Below, piece by piece: positions 18,136-28,297 of a stretch of 64,000 nt of DNA. Both the position numbers and the translations under genes were made by a program. The stretch is from Paracoccus subflavus (GTDB taxonomy: Bacteria; Pseudomonadota; Alphaproteobacteria; Rhodobacterales; Rhodobacteraceae). Position 1 is the stretch's first letter. The number at the start of each line of letters is the position of its first letter. Location: NCBI RefSeq assembly GCF_004310345.1, contig NZ_SISK01000007.1, forward strand, positions 124,001-188,000. The letters are read 5' to 3'. The notes beneath the pieces are model-generated. The model was not told the DNA's origin and searched no databases. It saw only the letters and a program-made list of their open reading frames with translations.

Positions 18136-18610
18136 CGGCCTTGAGCGCCATCATCGCCGTGAATTCGGCCGAGGCGCAAAGCTGGCCATCGACCAGGGCG
18201 CGGCCTTCGAATTTCCAGATCTTGCCGCCGCCGCGCAGGGCCTTGCAATGCAGCTCCAGCACGTCGCCGGGCACGACCATGCGGCGGAACTTGCATTTGT
18301 CGATGCCCATGAAATAGGTCGCCAGCGGCCGGTCGATGATGTTCATGCTGATGCCGACGATCACGGCGGATGTCTGGGCCATCGCCTCGACGATGGTGAC
18401 GCCGGGCATGACCGGCTCGTCTGGGAAATGGCCCTGGAAATGCGGCTCGTTGCAGGTCACCATCTTGATGCCCACGCCGCCTTCGTGGGGAACGATGTCG
18501 CGGACCTTGTCGATGAACAGAAAGGGATAGCGGTGGGGAATGATGCGCTTGATCAGCGACAGATCGGCCTCGGTATGGGCGGCAGGTGCAGGCGTTTCGT
18601 CGGCCATCAT
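18128..18610 (-). CDS. fabZ: 3-hydroxyacyl-ACP dehydratase FabZ
   Basis: A 160-residue hot-dog-fold dehydratase of fatty-acid elongation, dehydrating 3-hydroxyacyl-ACP. The catalytic histidine is in [14 protein letters not shown] and the glutamate in [10 protein letters not shown]. The N-terminal [14 protein letters not shown] is diagnostic. Two adjacent ATG codons start the gene; the second (18607) is slightly better spaced from GAGGA. It heads the fabZ-lpxA-lpxI-lpxB operon. lpxD and bamA, often just upstream in other bacteria, are not here. Confidence 0.95.
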   Translation of the reverse strand: MMADETPAPAAHTEADLSLIKRIIPHRYPFLFIDKVRDIVPHEGGVGIKMVTCNEPHFQGHFPDEPVMPGVTIVEAMAQTSAVIVGISMNIIDRPLATYFMGIDKCKFRRMVVPGDVLELHCKALRGGGKIWKFEGRALVDGQLCASAEFTAMMALKADD

Positions 18611-18665
18611 CGTTCCTCGCGGGTTTTAGCCGGGTTAGCAACGGCGCCGGGCCTTGGCAAGCCAG

Positions 18666-20801
18666 TCAGGCGGGCCCTGCCCCTGCGCTCGGCGCCTGCC
18701 CGCCAGCCTGTCCCCGGCGGCCCTCGCGCAGCCATCCGGCCAGGATCAGACCCGCGATCAGCAGCAGCCATGCCCAACCCGGCAGCAGCGGCCGGCGCTC
18801 CAGTCCGGTTACCGTGGCCGCCTCGCGCGGCGTGACCGCGATCCAGTCCCCCAAGGCTGCGCTGCCATGGGCGTTGCGACCTGGGGCCACCGTGCGCAGG
18901 TCGGGCACGCCATCGGACAGGCGGACCACCCCGCCGCCTGTCTCGGTGACAAGGTTTGCCAGCGTGGCCGCGTCCGCCACGGTTTGCTCGAACTCGCGCG
19001 GGGCTGCCGGACCCAGCGCCAGAACACGGCGCAGGTCGCCATCCTCCAGACGGTAAAGACCCGGTTCCGGCGCGGTCCAGTCGGCAATGAACCGGCCCGG
19101 CCCGGCAGGGGCAAGCGCGATCTCGTCGGTTCCGCCGTCGGGACGGGTCACGATCAGCGGTCCGGCGCTGTCGGCCATGGTGCGACGGGTGAAGCGGACG
19201 GACAGATCGTCCCGCACATCGGCCAGCAGCGCCTCCTCCTCAAGCTCCGGCTCCTTCATCGACCAGTGGGCGATGCGGCGCAGCAGTTCCAGTTGCGGCC
19301 CGCCGCCCTCGAAGCCCCGCCCCCAGAGCCAGACCTGATCCGAGGTGAGCAGCGCCACCCGCCCCTCGCCCACGCGGTCGAGGATCAGAAGCGGCTGGTC
19401 ATCAACCCCGGTCATGGCCACCTGCGCGCCGGGGTCCGGCATAACCGTTCCCATGCGCAGCCAGCGGCCCCAGGTCGGCTCGTCCCCTTCGCCCCCCGGC
19501 AGGCCGGCGGTGACAGGGTGGCGGCGTCCCTCGTCGGTCAGCCGCGGCAGATAGGGTTCCTCAAGCACCTGGCCCGTGGGGCGAGCGGGCAGGATCTGGC
19601 CCAACGGCGACAGATACAGGCTTTCCACCCCCGCCATTTCCGGTCCCGCCGACACCAGGATCGCGCCCCCTTCCTCGACATAGCGGGCAATGTTGAGATA
19701 GTAGTCGGGCGGCAGGATGCCCCGCACGCTGTAGCGGTCGAAGATGATCAGGTCGAAATCGCTGATCCGTTCCATGAACAGTTCCTGGGTCGGAAAGGCG
19801 ATCAGCGACAGTTCGTTGACCGGCACGCCGTCGGACTTGTCGGGCGGGCGCAGGATGGTGAAGTGAATCAAATCGACCGCCGCGTCGGATTTCAGCAGGT
19901 TGCGCCAGGTCCGTTCGCCCGCGTGCGGTTCGCCAGACACCAGCAGCACCCGCAGCCGGTCGCGCACGCCGGTGATGCTGATGGCGGTGCTGTTGTTGCG
20001 GTCGGTCAGTTCGCCGCCCTCGGGGGTGTCAACGGCGGGCGCGTCAAAGCCGATCTGCACGACGTTCTGGCCGGCATGGTCCAGCATCAGGGGCAGCGTG
20101 ATCGAGGTGTTCAGCGGCACGGCAAGGGTTTGCTCGGCCTCGCCGTCGATGGACAGGCGCAGGTTCACGGAACCCGCCTCGACCTCGGGCGGGACAGCGC
20201 CCTGATCCTCGATTCTCAGGCGGATCGTCACCTCTTGGTCGATCAGGCCGAAGGCGGGGGCCTCTTCGATCACCAGCCGGCGGTCCCAGTCCTGCGGGCG
20301 TCCGGTCAGCAGCACATGGACGGGCGCGGGCACGGACGCCGGCAACATGGAGGGGTCGTGCAGGCGGCCGTCGGTGACGGCGATCACCCCGGCCAGCCGG
20401 GTCTCGGGTTCGGCAGCGATGGCGCGGGCCAGCTCGGTGGCCAGCAGGGTGCCGTCGTCGTCGTCGCCCACCGTGATGCGGCGCAGTTCGGTGTCGGGCA
20501 GGGCCGCGATCCGGCGGGTCATCGCCTCGACGGCCCCGTCGGTCTGCGGGCCGCGCTCTGGCAGGGTCTGGCTGGCGGACCGGTCGTCGATCAGGATCAC
20601 GATGTCCGAAAGGCCCGCCCGGCTGCCGATCTCCAGGGCCGGACCGGCAAGGGCAAGCGCCGCCGCAAGCCCGGCCAGCCCGCGCCACGCCCAGCCGCGC
20701 AGGCCCCGCCACAGGGCAAAGCCGCCGACCAGCAGGGCCAGAGCCGCAAGCGCCGCGATCGCCCACCAGGGCAGCATGGGGTCAAACCGGATCTGGGTCA
20801 T
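18666..20801 (-). CDS. Membrane-anchored protein with GATase1-like central domain (moxR-DUF4159 operon)
   Basis: A 711-residue protein with two hydrophobic helices near the N-terminus (about 10-60) and one near the C-terminus (about 675-695). The middle resembles the class I glutamine amidotransferase-like fold often paired with von Willebrand-type proteins (segments IIFDRYSVRGILPPDYYLN, YVEEGGAILVSAGPEMAG). I see no clear Cys-His-Glu amidotransferase triad. It overlaps the DUF4159 gene by 4 nt and ends the four-gene moxR operon. The function is unknown; the context suggests a MoxR-assisted envelope complex. Confidence 0.8.
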   Translation of the reverse strand: MTQIRFDPMLPWWAIAALAALALLVGGFALWRGLRGWAWRGLAGLAAALALAGPALEIGSRAGLSDIVILIDDRSASQTLPERGPQTDGAVEAMTRRIAALPDTELRRITVGDDDDGTLLATELARAIAAEPETRLAGVIAVTDGRLHDPSMLPASVPAPVHVLLTGRPQDWDRRLVIEEAPAFGLIDQEVTIRLRIEDQGAVPPEVEAGSVNLRLSIDGEAEQTLAVPLNTSITLPLMLDHAGQNVVQIGFDAPAVDTPEGGELTDRNNSTAISITGVRDRLRVLLVSGEPHAGERTWRNLLKSDAAVDLIHFTILRPPDKSDGVPVNELSLIAFPTQELFMERISDFDLIIFDRYSVRGILPPDYYLNIARYVEEGGAILVSAGPEMAGVESLYLSPLGQILPARPTGQVLEEPYLPRLTDEGRRHPVTAGLPGGEGDEPTWGRWLRMGTVMPDPGAQVAMTGVDDQPLLILDRVGEGRVALLTSDQVWLWGRGFEGGGPQLELLRRIAHWSMKEPELEEEALLADVRDDLSVRFTRRTMADSAGPLIVTRPDGGTDEIALAPAGPGRFIADWTAPEPGLYRLEDGDLRRVLALGPAAPREFEQTVADAATLANLVTETGGGVVRLSDGVPDLRTVAPGRNAHGSAALGDWIAVTPREAATVTGLERRPLLPGWAWLLLIAGLILAGWLREGRRGQAGGQAPSAGAGPA

Positions 20802-23551
20802 GGACCAAGCGTCTCCTCGGTCCGCATCCGGTCCAGCAGCGCGGGCACATGAACCTGGTCGGATTTGTAATTGCCGGTCAGCACATACATCATGAGATTC
20901 ACGCCGAACCGGAAGGCCAGCTCGCGCTGCTGCTCGCCCTCCCAGCCGCGTCCGATGGGATAGGCGGCAAAACCGGTGTCATCGACGGCCCAGGCCTCGG
21001 CCCAGTTGTTGCCGCCGATCACCACCGGGCTGACACCGTCGTTCAACTGGCGGAACGGCACGCCCTCGGCAGCCTCCGCCCCGGCGGGGGGCGCCTCCAG
21101 CCAGACGGGATTGCCCTGCCAGCGGCCGGGGAAATCCGACAACAGGTAAAAGCTGCGGGTCAGGACGTGATCGTCCGGCACGGGCGCCAGGGGCGGAATG
21201 TCCAGCGGCGCGGCCAGCGTCTGCAAGGTCTGCGACATGTCCGGGCCGCCTATCCCGGCGATGTCGCCGTCACGGGTATCGAACAGGATCATCCCCCCCG
21301 ACCGCATGAAGGCGTTCAGCCGCACATAGGCCTGGGGCGAGGGCAGCGGTTGCGCCTCGGTGATGGGCCAATAGAGAAAGGTCAGAACCGACAGGTCGTC
21401 GCGGTCGAGATCGATGGCCACCGGCTCTCCCGGCTCGACCGAGGTGCGCTGACGCAGCACGGCCGAGAGACCGCGCAGGCCTTCGCCCGACGCCTCGTCC
21501 ACGCGGTCGTCGCCGGTAATCACATAGGCCAGCGCCACATCGTTCGCGGCGCGGATCAGGTCGGGGTTCAAATCCTGCGCGCCGGCAGGCGGCACGGGCT
21601 GGACCAAGAGCAGCGCCAGTGCCGCAGCAATGCCCGCCCGCCCGCCCCGGGCGATCAGCGCCGAACCCAGCGCGTCCAGCGCCAGCAGCAGCGCCGCCAG
21701 CGCCAGCAATGGCCCCCGCAGGTCGCGTCCGGCGGCGCCTCCGACGGCCTCGACCGTGGCGCCGGGCCAGTCGGCCAGTGCCATCGGAGCGCCCGCATTC
21801 AGGGCCACCCGGCGTTCGCCCGCGGCATAGATTCCGGCCGGGCGTTCCGGTCCGGGACCAAGCGCCAGATCCGCAGCCGCAACCGGGGCCAGCCCCTCGG
21901 CTGGCGAGGCGCGGCCGAAGCCGTCCAGAACCGTCTCGGCCGTCCAGAAAGGCTGTTCGCGGTCGTCGGCCGCCTGTTCGGCGGGGCTGACACGGGCGGT
22001 TTCAACCAGCCGGTCCAGCATTTCCACGAACAGGCCCGAGATTGGCAGATTGGACCATTCCGCATTGGCCGTGACATGGAACAGCACCACCTGCCCCTGC
22101 CCGATGCGGGCCCGTGTCACCAGCGGCGTGTTGTCCGACAGCGCGGCCAGCGTGCGGTCGGCCAGATCGGGTGCGGGCTGGGCCATCAACTGGGCGCGGA
22201 CCGCAACCTCGTCTGGGGGGGTCAGGCCCGCGAAGATCCCGTCGGGGGCAAAGGGCGCGATGGCGCGCGGATCGCCCCAGGACAGGGCGCCGCCGATGTC
22301 GCGGCCACCCTGGCGCAGAGCCACCGGGATCAAGGGTTCGAGGTGCAGGTTCTCATAAGCCGCCATGCGCGGCCCCGCGAATCGGACCAGCAAGCCGCCC
22401 TCCTCGACCCAGGCCGTCAGGTCGTCCGCTTCGGCCAGATCGACCCGATCGGCCAGCACGATCACATCGGGGGCGGTGTTGAGGACATCGCCCAGGCTGC
22501 CCTCGACCAGATCGGTGGTCGGGTTCAGGGCGCGGCGCAGGTAATGCAGTTGCGACAGCAGTTCCTGACCCTCGGCCTGGTGGTCGGCGTCGCCCACCAG
22601 ACCGACCTTGCGCCGCTTGACGCGATCATCGGCCAGAACGACGGCGCCGGCATGGGAATCGCCCTCGATCTGGAAACGGGTGATGCGGTTGCGCAGTTCG
22701 GGCGGCAGGTCGATGGCGACAGGCCGGGTGCTGATGCCGTCAGCCGTGGCCGGATCTCCGGGGGTCAGGCGGGCCAGTTCGCGTTCGACCCCCTGGGGGT
22801 CGGGACCGATGGCAAGAACGGTGTAAGCGGCGTCATCCGTGGCAGCCAGCGTCAGGGAAGGCGTATCGCCCGCCCGCAGCGACAGCGACCGCAGGGAACG
22901 GGAGGGGGGGACCACCGTGACCGAGCCGCGTTCGGCCAGCGCCGCCAGCCAGGCAGCACGGTTCGGATGATCCAGCCCGTCGCTGATCCACAGGGTCTGA
23001 AGCTGACCCTCGGGCACGGCCTCCAGGGCCGGGGCGGGATCATCGGGCAGGCCCGTGGGCCAAGGGGCAGGCTGCGCCGCGCGCAGCCTGGCCAGCAGCG
23101 TATCGGCCGGGGCAAAGGCCAGCGCCCCGGCGACGGGCCGCCCGTCTGCCAGCATCAATGCCGCCGGACGTCCCGTCGCGGCGGCATCGTTCATCGCGGC
23201 CTCGGCCCGCGTCAGCCGGGCGGGCCAGTCGGGTGCGGCGGCCCATCCGGCATCCAGCACCACCAGCAGGGGGCCGTCCTGACCCGCCGCCACGGTCGGG
23301 CGCCATTGCGGACCGGCAAAGGCCAGGATCATCGCAGCCACCGCAGCCAGGCGCAACAGCAACAGCCACCACGGCGTGCGCCGGGCGATTGGCACGCGGT
23401 CGATCAATCCCCGCAACAGCGCGACACCCGGGAATGACACCTGCCGCGGCGCGGGTGGCATGGCGCGCAGGATCACCCACAGCACCGGCAGGGCGATCAG
23501 CGCCACCAGCACCCAGGGGGCCGCAAAGCCTATGGGCCCCAGCATCAGCAT
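20798..23551 (-). CDS. BatA-like N-terminal / DUF4159 membrane protein
   Basis: A 917-residue protein. Residues 1-75 match the aerotolerance regulator N-terminal type: two helices around a PAPRQVSFPGVALL linker. The middle has a helix pair near 635-675 (LRGPLLALAALLLALDALG). The last about 220 residues (from LNPDLIRAANDVALAYVITG) correspond to DUF4159, including FDTRDGD, MSQTLQTLAAPLDIPPLAPV and LNDGVSPVVIGGNNWAEAW. It overlaps both neighbours. Likely an envelope scaffold working with the MoxR ATPase; the molecular role is unknown. Confidence 0.85.
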   Translation of the reverse strand: MLMLGPIGFAAPWVLVALIALPVLWVILRAMPPAPRQVSFPGVALLRGLIDRVPIARRTPWWLLLLRLAAVAAMILAFAGPQWRPTVAAGQDGPLLVVLDAGWAAAPDWPARLTRAEAAMNDAAATGRPAALMLADGRPVAGALAFAPADTLLARLRAAQPAPWPTGLPDDPAPALEAVPEGQLQTLWISDGLDHPNRAAWLAALAERGSVTVVPPSRSLRSLSLRAGDTPSLTLAATDDAAYTVLAIGPDPQGVERELARLTPGDPATADGISTRPVAIDLPPELRNRITRFQIEGDSHAGAVVLADDRVKRRKVGLVGDADHQAEGQELLSQLHYLRRALNPTTDLVEGSLGDVLNTAPDVIVLADRVDLAEADDLTAWVEEGGLLVRFAGPRMAAYENLHLEPLIPVALRQGGRDIGGALSWGDPRAIAPFAPDGIFAGLTPPDEVAVRAQLMAQPAPDLADRTLAALSDNTPLVTRARIGQGQVVLFHVTANAEWSNLPISGLFVEMLDRLVETARVSPAEQAADDREQPFWTAETVLDGFGRASPAEGLAPVAAADLALGPGPERPAGIYAAGERRVALNAGAPMALADWPGATVEAVGGAAGRDLRGPLLALAALLLALDALGSALIARGGRAGIAAALALLLVQPVPPAGAQDLNPDLIRAANDVALAYVITGDDRVDEASGEGLRGLSAVLRQRTSVEPGEPVAIDLDRDDLSVLTFLYWPITEAQPLPSPQAYVRLNAFMRSGGMILFDTRDGDIAGIGGPDMSQTLQTLAAPLDIPPLAPVPDDHVLTRSFYLLSDFPGRWQGNPVWLEAPPAGAEAAEGVPFRQLNDGVSPVVIGGNNWAEAWAVDDTGFAAYPIGRGWEGEQQRELAFRFGVNLMMYVLTGNYKSDQVHVPALLDRMRTEETLGP

Positions 23552-24448
23552 CAGCCTGCAAGCACCTGATAAAGCCAGCTTAGCGCGACGGCGGGGGACT
23601 GGTCGGTGGAATGGTGCCCGAAATGCCAGCCCGCCCCGGTCGTCCGGCTGCGCAGCCAGTCGCGCCGTTCCGCGAGGCGCGCCAGATAGGCGTCGCGCAG
23701 GCCGCCCGCGTCGCGGCTGTCATGGCGGATGGCGCCCGACAGGGACCGAAACAGCACGGCGCCGTGATAGGGAAAGGTTTCCTCGTCGGGGTCCAGCACC
23801 TGCATCAGGACGCCGGTGACCCCCATGCCCGCCGCACGGGTCAGCAGCCGATCCGCCCAGGCGGGATCGTCCATGAAATCCGACAGGATCACCAGCCGCT
23901 GGTTGGGGCGCAAGGCATCGTCCGGAGGAGCGTCGCCATCGGCGCCTGCCGGACGCAAGGCCACGATCTGTTCGGCCAGACGGTCGGCCTGCGCCCGTCC
24001 CGCGCGGGCGGGCTGACCCAGCAGGCCCACCTTTTCGCCACCGCGCAGCAGCACCATCGCCAGGGCCAGCGCCAGAAGATGCGCCCGGTCGGCCTTGGTG
24101 GGACGACTGGCCGCACCTGCGTAATCCATGCCCTGCCCTGACGAAACCCACAGACCCACGACCTGCGCCGACTGCGCCTCGCGGTCGCGAACATACTGGG
24201 CATCCGACCGCGCCGACCGCCGCCAGTCGATGGCGCGGGCGCTGTCGCCCTGGCTGGCGGGGCGGTACTGCCAGAAATCCTCGCCCGGACCATTGCGGCG
24301 CAGGCCGTGGGCGCCGGGCGCCACCATGGCGGCAAGCCGCTGGGCCGAAATGATCAGTGCCGGCAGATGGGCGCTGGTCGTCTGCGCCCGTGCGCGCAGG
24401 GCAATGGAGGCGCGGGGAACTGCCGAAGAACCCTGGGTCAAGGCCGCC

Positions 24449-24459
<11 letters not shown>
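23551..24459 (-). CDS. DUF58 domain protein
   Basis: A 302-residue DUF58 protein. The core motif is clear: GEDFWQYRPASQGDSARAID followed by WRRSARSDAQ, then a von Willebrand-like stretch (VGLWVSSGQGMDYAG) with a partial metal-site pattern. The GTG start at 24459 overlaps moxR by 11 nt, and the stop shares a base with the next start (TGATG). DUF58 proteins almost always accompany MoxR ATPases and are thought to be part of chaperone-type membrane assemblies. Confidence 0.88.
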
Positions 24460-25456
<997 letters not shown>

Positions 25457-25520
25457 GACAATGTTCCCTTGCTGCTCTACATCGGACCATACGAGGATAA
25501 GCGAAAGGCGACCACAAGGA
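25457..25520. promoter_or_regulatory. Divergent promoter region, moxR / DUF1285
   Basis: A 64-nt gap between divergently transcribed genes must carry at least the core promoters of both. It is visibly richer in A/T than its surroundings. I could not assign confident -35/-10 hexamers. Confidence 0.4.
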
Positions 25521-26063
25521 ATGGCAGATCGCGGTGACAAAGCTGTGAGCGTCGAGGGTCTTGCCGCCGCAGCCAGCAGGGCAGCCAAAAAAGGGCTGCC
25601 GCCGGTGCATTTGTGGAACCCGCCCTTTTGCGGGGATCTGGACATGGAAATCCGCGCTGACGGAAGCTGGTTCTACCAGGGCACGCCTATCGGCAGGCCC
25701 GCCATGGTGCGGCTGTTTTCGACCATCCTGAAGCGCGAGGAAGGCCGGTTCTTCCTGGTCACCCCGGCTGAGAAGGTCGGCATCCGCGTGGTGGACGCGC
25801 CCTTCGTGGCGGTGGACGCAGACATAGAACCCGACGCCGTGACATTCACCACCAATGTCGGCGACCGGGTGACGGCGGGGCCTGACAATCTGGTCATCCT
25901 GCGCGGGACCGCTGACGAACCGCGTCCCTATGTCCATGTCCGCGCCGGGCTGGAGGCGTTGATCGACCGCAAGACCTTTTACCGCCTTGCCGCGGCGGCG
26001 ACCGAAGACGGGGGCCGCATGGGCATCCGTTCGGCCGGCGTATTCTTTCCGCTGGAGCCCTGA
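25521..26063 (+). CDS. DUF1285 family protein
   Basis: A 180-residue DUF1285 protein. Family hallmarks are the N-terminal LWNPPFCGDLDMEIRADG, WFYQGTPIGRPAMVRLFSTI, LREDGRFFLVTPAEK-like text, and the C-terminal YVHVRAGLEALIDRKTFYRL. Such genes frequently neighbour moxR in this family. The ATG at 25521 directly abuts an AAGGA, which is unusually close, so a downstream start is possible. It shares one base with hyi (TGATG). No function is established for the family. Confidence 0.85.
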   Translation: MADRGDKAVSVEGLAAAASRAAKKGLPPVHLWNPPFCGDLDMEIRADGSWFYQGTPIGRPAMVRLFSTILKREEGRFFLVTPAEKVGIRVVDAPFVAVDADIEPDAVTFTTNVGDRVTAGPDNLVILRGTADEPRPYVHVRAGLEALIDRKTFYRLAAAATEDGGRMGIRSAGVFFPLEP

Positions 26064-26824
26064 TGCCCCGCTTTGCTGCCAACCTCACGATGCTGTTCAC
26101 CGAACTGCCGATGCTGGACCGATTCGCGGCCGCAGCCGAGGCCGGGTTCACCGGGGTCGAGATCCTGTTCCCCTATGACCTCCCGGCCCGCGACCTGTCG
26201 CGCGCGGCCATTGCCGCCGGGCTGGATTTCGTGCTGCTGAACACCCCGCCGCCGAACTGGGCGGGCGGACCGCGCGGGTTCGCCGCCGAGCCGGGGCGGG
26301 AAGAACGGTTCCGCAGCGACTTCGACCGCGCGCTGCGCTTTGCCGAGGCGCTGCGTGCCCGCCATATCCACGTCATGGCCGGATATGCCCAGGGACCCTC
26401 TGCGCGCGACACCTTTATCGCGAACCTGCGCTGGGCTGCCGAACGCGCGTCTCACGCCAGCCTGACGATCGAGCCGCTGAACCCCGCCGACCAGCCGGGC
26501 TATTTCCTGGCCGACTTCGATCTGGCGGCGGAACTGATCGCCGAGGTCGGCGCCCCGAACCTGGGGCTGCAGTACGACAGCTATCACGCGCATCTGATCA
26601 CGGGCGATGCGGTCGCGGTCTGGCACCGGCATAAGGGCATCATCCGCCATATCCAGATCGCCGGCGTGCCGGAACGCCATGAGCCGCTGGAAGGAACGAT
26701 CGACTATCCGGCGCTCTTCGCGGATCTGGATCAATCGGGCTATCGCGGCTGGGTCAGCGCGGAATACAATCCCGCGGGACTTACGGCGCAGGGACTGGGA
26801 TGGCTGCCACGCAGGTCGGGATAA
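26063..26824 (+). CDS. hyi: Hydroxypyruvate isomerase family protein
   Basis: A 253-residue xylose-isomerase-like TIM barrel that would interconvert hydroxypyruvate and tartronate semialdehyde. It starts MPRFAANLTMLFTELPMLDRF and carries GFTGVEILFPYD, LTIEPLNPADQPGYFL, GLQYDSYHAHL (metal region) and HIQIAGVPERHEP. These contain the family's glutamate, aspartate and histidine metal ligands. It is coupled to DUF1285 by TGATG. A related isomerase activity cannot be excluded. Confidence 0.88.
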   Translation: MPRFAANLTMLFTELPMLDRFAAAAEAGFTGVEILFPYDLPARDLSRAAIAAGLDFVLLNTPPPNWAGGPRGFAAEPGREERFRSDFDRALRFAEALRARHIHVMAGYAQGPSARDTFIANLRWAAERASHASLTIEPLNPADQPGYFLADFDLAAELIAEVGAPNLGLQYDSYHAHLITGDAVAVWHRHKGIIRHIQIAGVPERHEPLEGTIDYPALFADLDQSGYRGWVSAEYNPAGLTAQGLGWLPRRSG

Positions 26825-26830
26825 AGGGGG

Positions 26831-26848
26831 AACCGTGATTACACGGTT
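26831..26848. repeat. Perfect 7-bp inverted repeat downstream of hyi
   Basis: AACCGTG (26831-26837) and CACGGTT (26842-26848) form a perfect inverted repeat with a 4-nt spacer, 7 nt after the hyi stop. A T-rich TTATTTT follows a few bases later, so it could be a weak terminator. It also lies 68 nt before the microprotein gene and could be an operator. Confidence 0.5.
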
Positions 26849-26915
26849 GCGTTATTTTGCCGACGCCTTGCGGAAGACCCGCTTTCGGGCGCAGTCATCA
26901 GCGGAGAAAATCCCC

Positions 26916-26990
26916 ATGAATTCCATCATCTACATCGTCGGCCTTGTAGTCGTGGTCCTGTTCATCCTGTCTTTCCTCGGCCTGAGATAA
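26916..26990 (+). CDS. 24-residue single-helix membrane microprotein
   Basis: A very short gene whose product is almost entirely one hydrophobic helix: MNSIIYIVGLVVV at the start and a C-terminal LGLR. GGAG lies about ten bases before the ATG. The stop is 9 nt before the start of the 11-mer-repeat membrane protein, so the two are very likely co-transcribed. Similar tiny membrane peptides exist in other Rhodobacteraceae genomes, but I know of no function. The call rests on the RBS, the strong helix and the tight spacing. Confidence 0.65.
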   Translation: MNSIIYIVGLVVVVLFILSFLGLR

Positions 26991-26999
26991 GCCGCCGGA

Positions 27000-28151
27000 A
27001 TGAGTATTGATCCCAATATGACACCGCCGCGTAGGATCATGGACTGGCCTGCGATCCTGTCCGGTGCCGCCATCGCCGCAGGCGCCATGGTCGTCTTTAC
27101 AGGCTTCACCGCCGCCATCGGTCTCGGGTCCGTCTCCGCCGAACCCGATGAAGGGCTGGGAACCTTTGCCGCCATTCTGGTCGGCCTTTTCGCCTTTCTC
27201 AGCACCTTGGCAGCTTATGCCCTGGGCGGCTATGTCGCAGGGCGGATGCGCACCCCCACGACCGGCATCGGAGCCGACGAAACCCGCGCCCGCGACGGCG
27301 TGCATGGCCTTACGGTCTGGGCGGTCGGCACCCTGGTCAGCGCCATCCTCACCTTGGGCATCCTGTCGGGCGGCGTCCGCGCCGTCGGATCGGCCGCGGG
27401 CACCGTGGTCGAGGCCGGGGGTTCGGCTGTCGGCGGCGCCTTGCAGGGCGCGGGCCAGTTGGCGGGAGGCGTCGTCGGCGGCGTCGGCCAGGTTGCGGGC
27501 GGCGTGATCAGCGGCGCTGGACAGGCGGCGGGCGGCGCCCTGCAAGGGGCCGGTCAGGCCGCGGGCGAGGGCACGCTGCAGGACATGCTGCCCGAAGGAA
27601 TGCAGCAGAATCCGATGGATTACATCACCAATCGTCTGCTGCGCCCGGAAGAAACCGCATCGAACGCCTTTTCGGACGAAGCGATCCGCAACGAGATCGC
27701 AGGCATGATGGGCACGGTGCTGCGCACCGGCGAACTGCCCCAGGAGGACCGAGACTATCTGGTCCGCGCGCTGGCTGCTCGTACCCAACTGACCCAGCCC
27801 GAGGTGGAGGCCCGCGTCGATGAAGCCGTGACCCAGGTCCAAGACCTGCGCGCCGAGGCCGAACAGCGGCTTGAGGAGGCCCGCGCCCAGGCACAGGAGG
27901 CCATCGACACCGCTCAGGCCGAAGCCCAGCGCCTGCAGGACGAAGCCCAGCAGCGGCTGGAAGAGGCCCGGCAGTCCGCCATCGACGCGGCCGAATCCGC
28001 CCGCAGCGCCGCCGTCTGGTCAGCCTTCCTGCTGGCCGCATCGACCCTGATCGCAGGCGCGGTGGCCTTTCTTGCCGCCATCCGCGGCGGCCGGGACCGG
28101 GATGATGGCCGGGTCTGGTCGGGCCTGCATCGCGGCATCCGCAACGGCTGA
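27000..28151 (+). CDS. Membrane protein with 11-residue repeats and coiled coil
   Basis: A 383-residue protein of unknown function. Helices lie at about 18-45, 53-80 and 102-125. Residues 145-188 are four consecutive 11-residue repeats of the type GGALQGAGQLA, with a fifth degenerate copy before them. After an acidic linker, a charged heptad-rich coiled coil spans about 270-340 (EAEQRLEEARAQAQEAI type). A last helix (about 342-365) precedes a basic tail. 11-mer repeats of this kind form amphipathic lipid-binding helices in other proteins; here that is inference. The product likely sits in the inner membrane. A strong terminator follows. Confidence 0.8.
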   Translation: MSIDPNMTPPRRIMDWPAILSGAAIAAGAMVVFTGFTAAIGLGSVSAEPDEGLGTFAAILVGLFAFLSTLAAYALGGYVAGRMRTPTTGIGADETRARDGVHGLTVWAVGTLVSAILTLGILSGGVRAVGSAAGTVVEAGGSAVGGALQGAGQLAGGVVGGVGQVAGGVISGAGQAAGGALQGAGQAAGEGTLQDMLPEGMQQNPMDYITNRLLRPEETASNAFSDEAIRNEIAGMMGTVLRTGELPQEDRDYLVRALAARTQLTQPEVEARVDEAVTQVQDLRAEAEQRLEEARAQAQEAIDTAQAEAQRLQDEAQQRLEEARQSAIDAAESARSAAVWSAFLLAASTLIAGAVAFLAAIRGGRDRDDGRVWSGLHRGIRNG

Positions 28152-28176
28152 TCCCCGGGACATCGCCTTGTCTGCC

Positions 28177-28207
28177 AACCCCGCCGCTGAGAAGCGGCGG
28201 GGTTTTT
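28177..28207 (+). terminator. Rho-independent terminator
   Basis: A perfect 12-bp stem, 28177-28188 with 28193-28204, GAGA tetraloop, and a five-T run overlapping its 3' end. It ends the microprotein/repeat-protein unit ahead of typA. Confidence 0.93.
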
Positions 28208-28297
28208 CGTGACCTTTGGTCTTGCCAGCCGTCCATATTCCGTCTGGCCTTTTGACCGGCGATTGTTTAGGGCGGCGCCAAATCACAAGGGTCGCTC

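Noticed and set aside
18654-23437. Long plus-strand open frames opposite the DUF4159 operon
   Set aside because: Antisense shadows of the two large membrane-protein genes. The minus-strand products have helices, domains and overlapping starts and stops, while the plus-strand frames have none.
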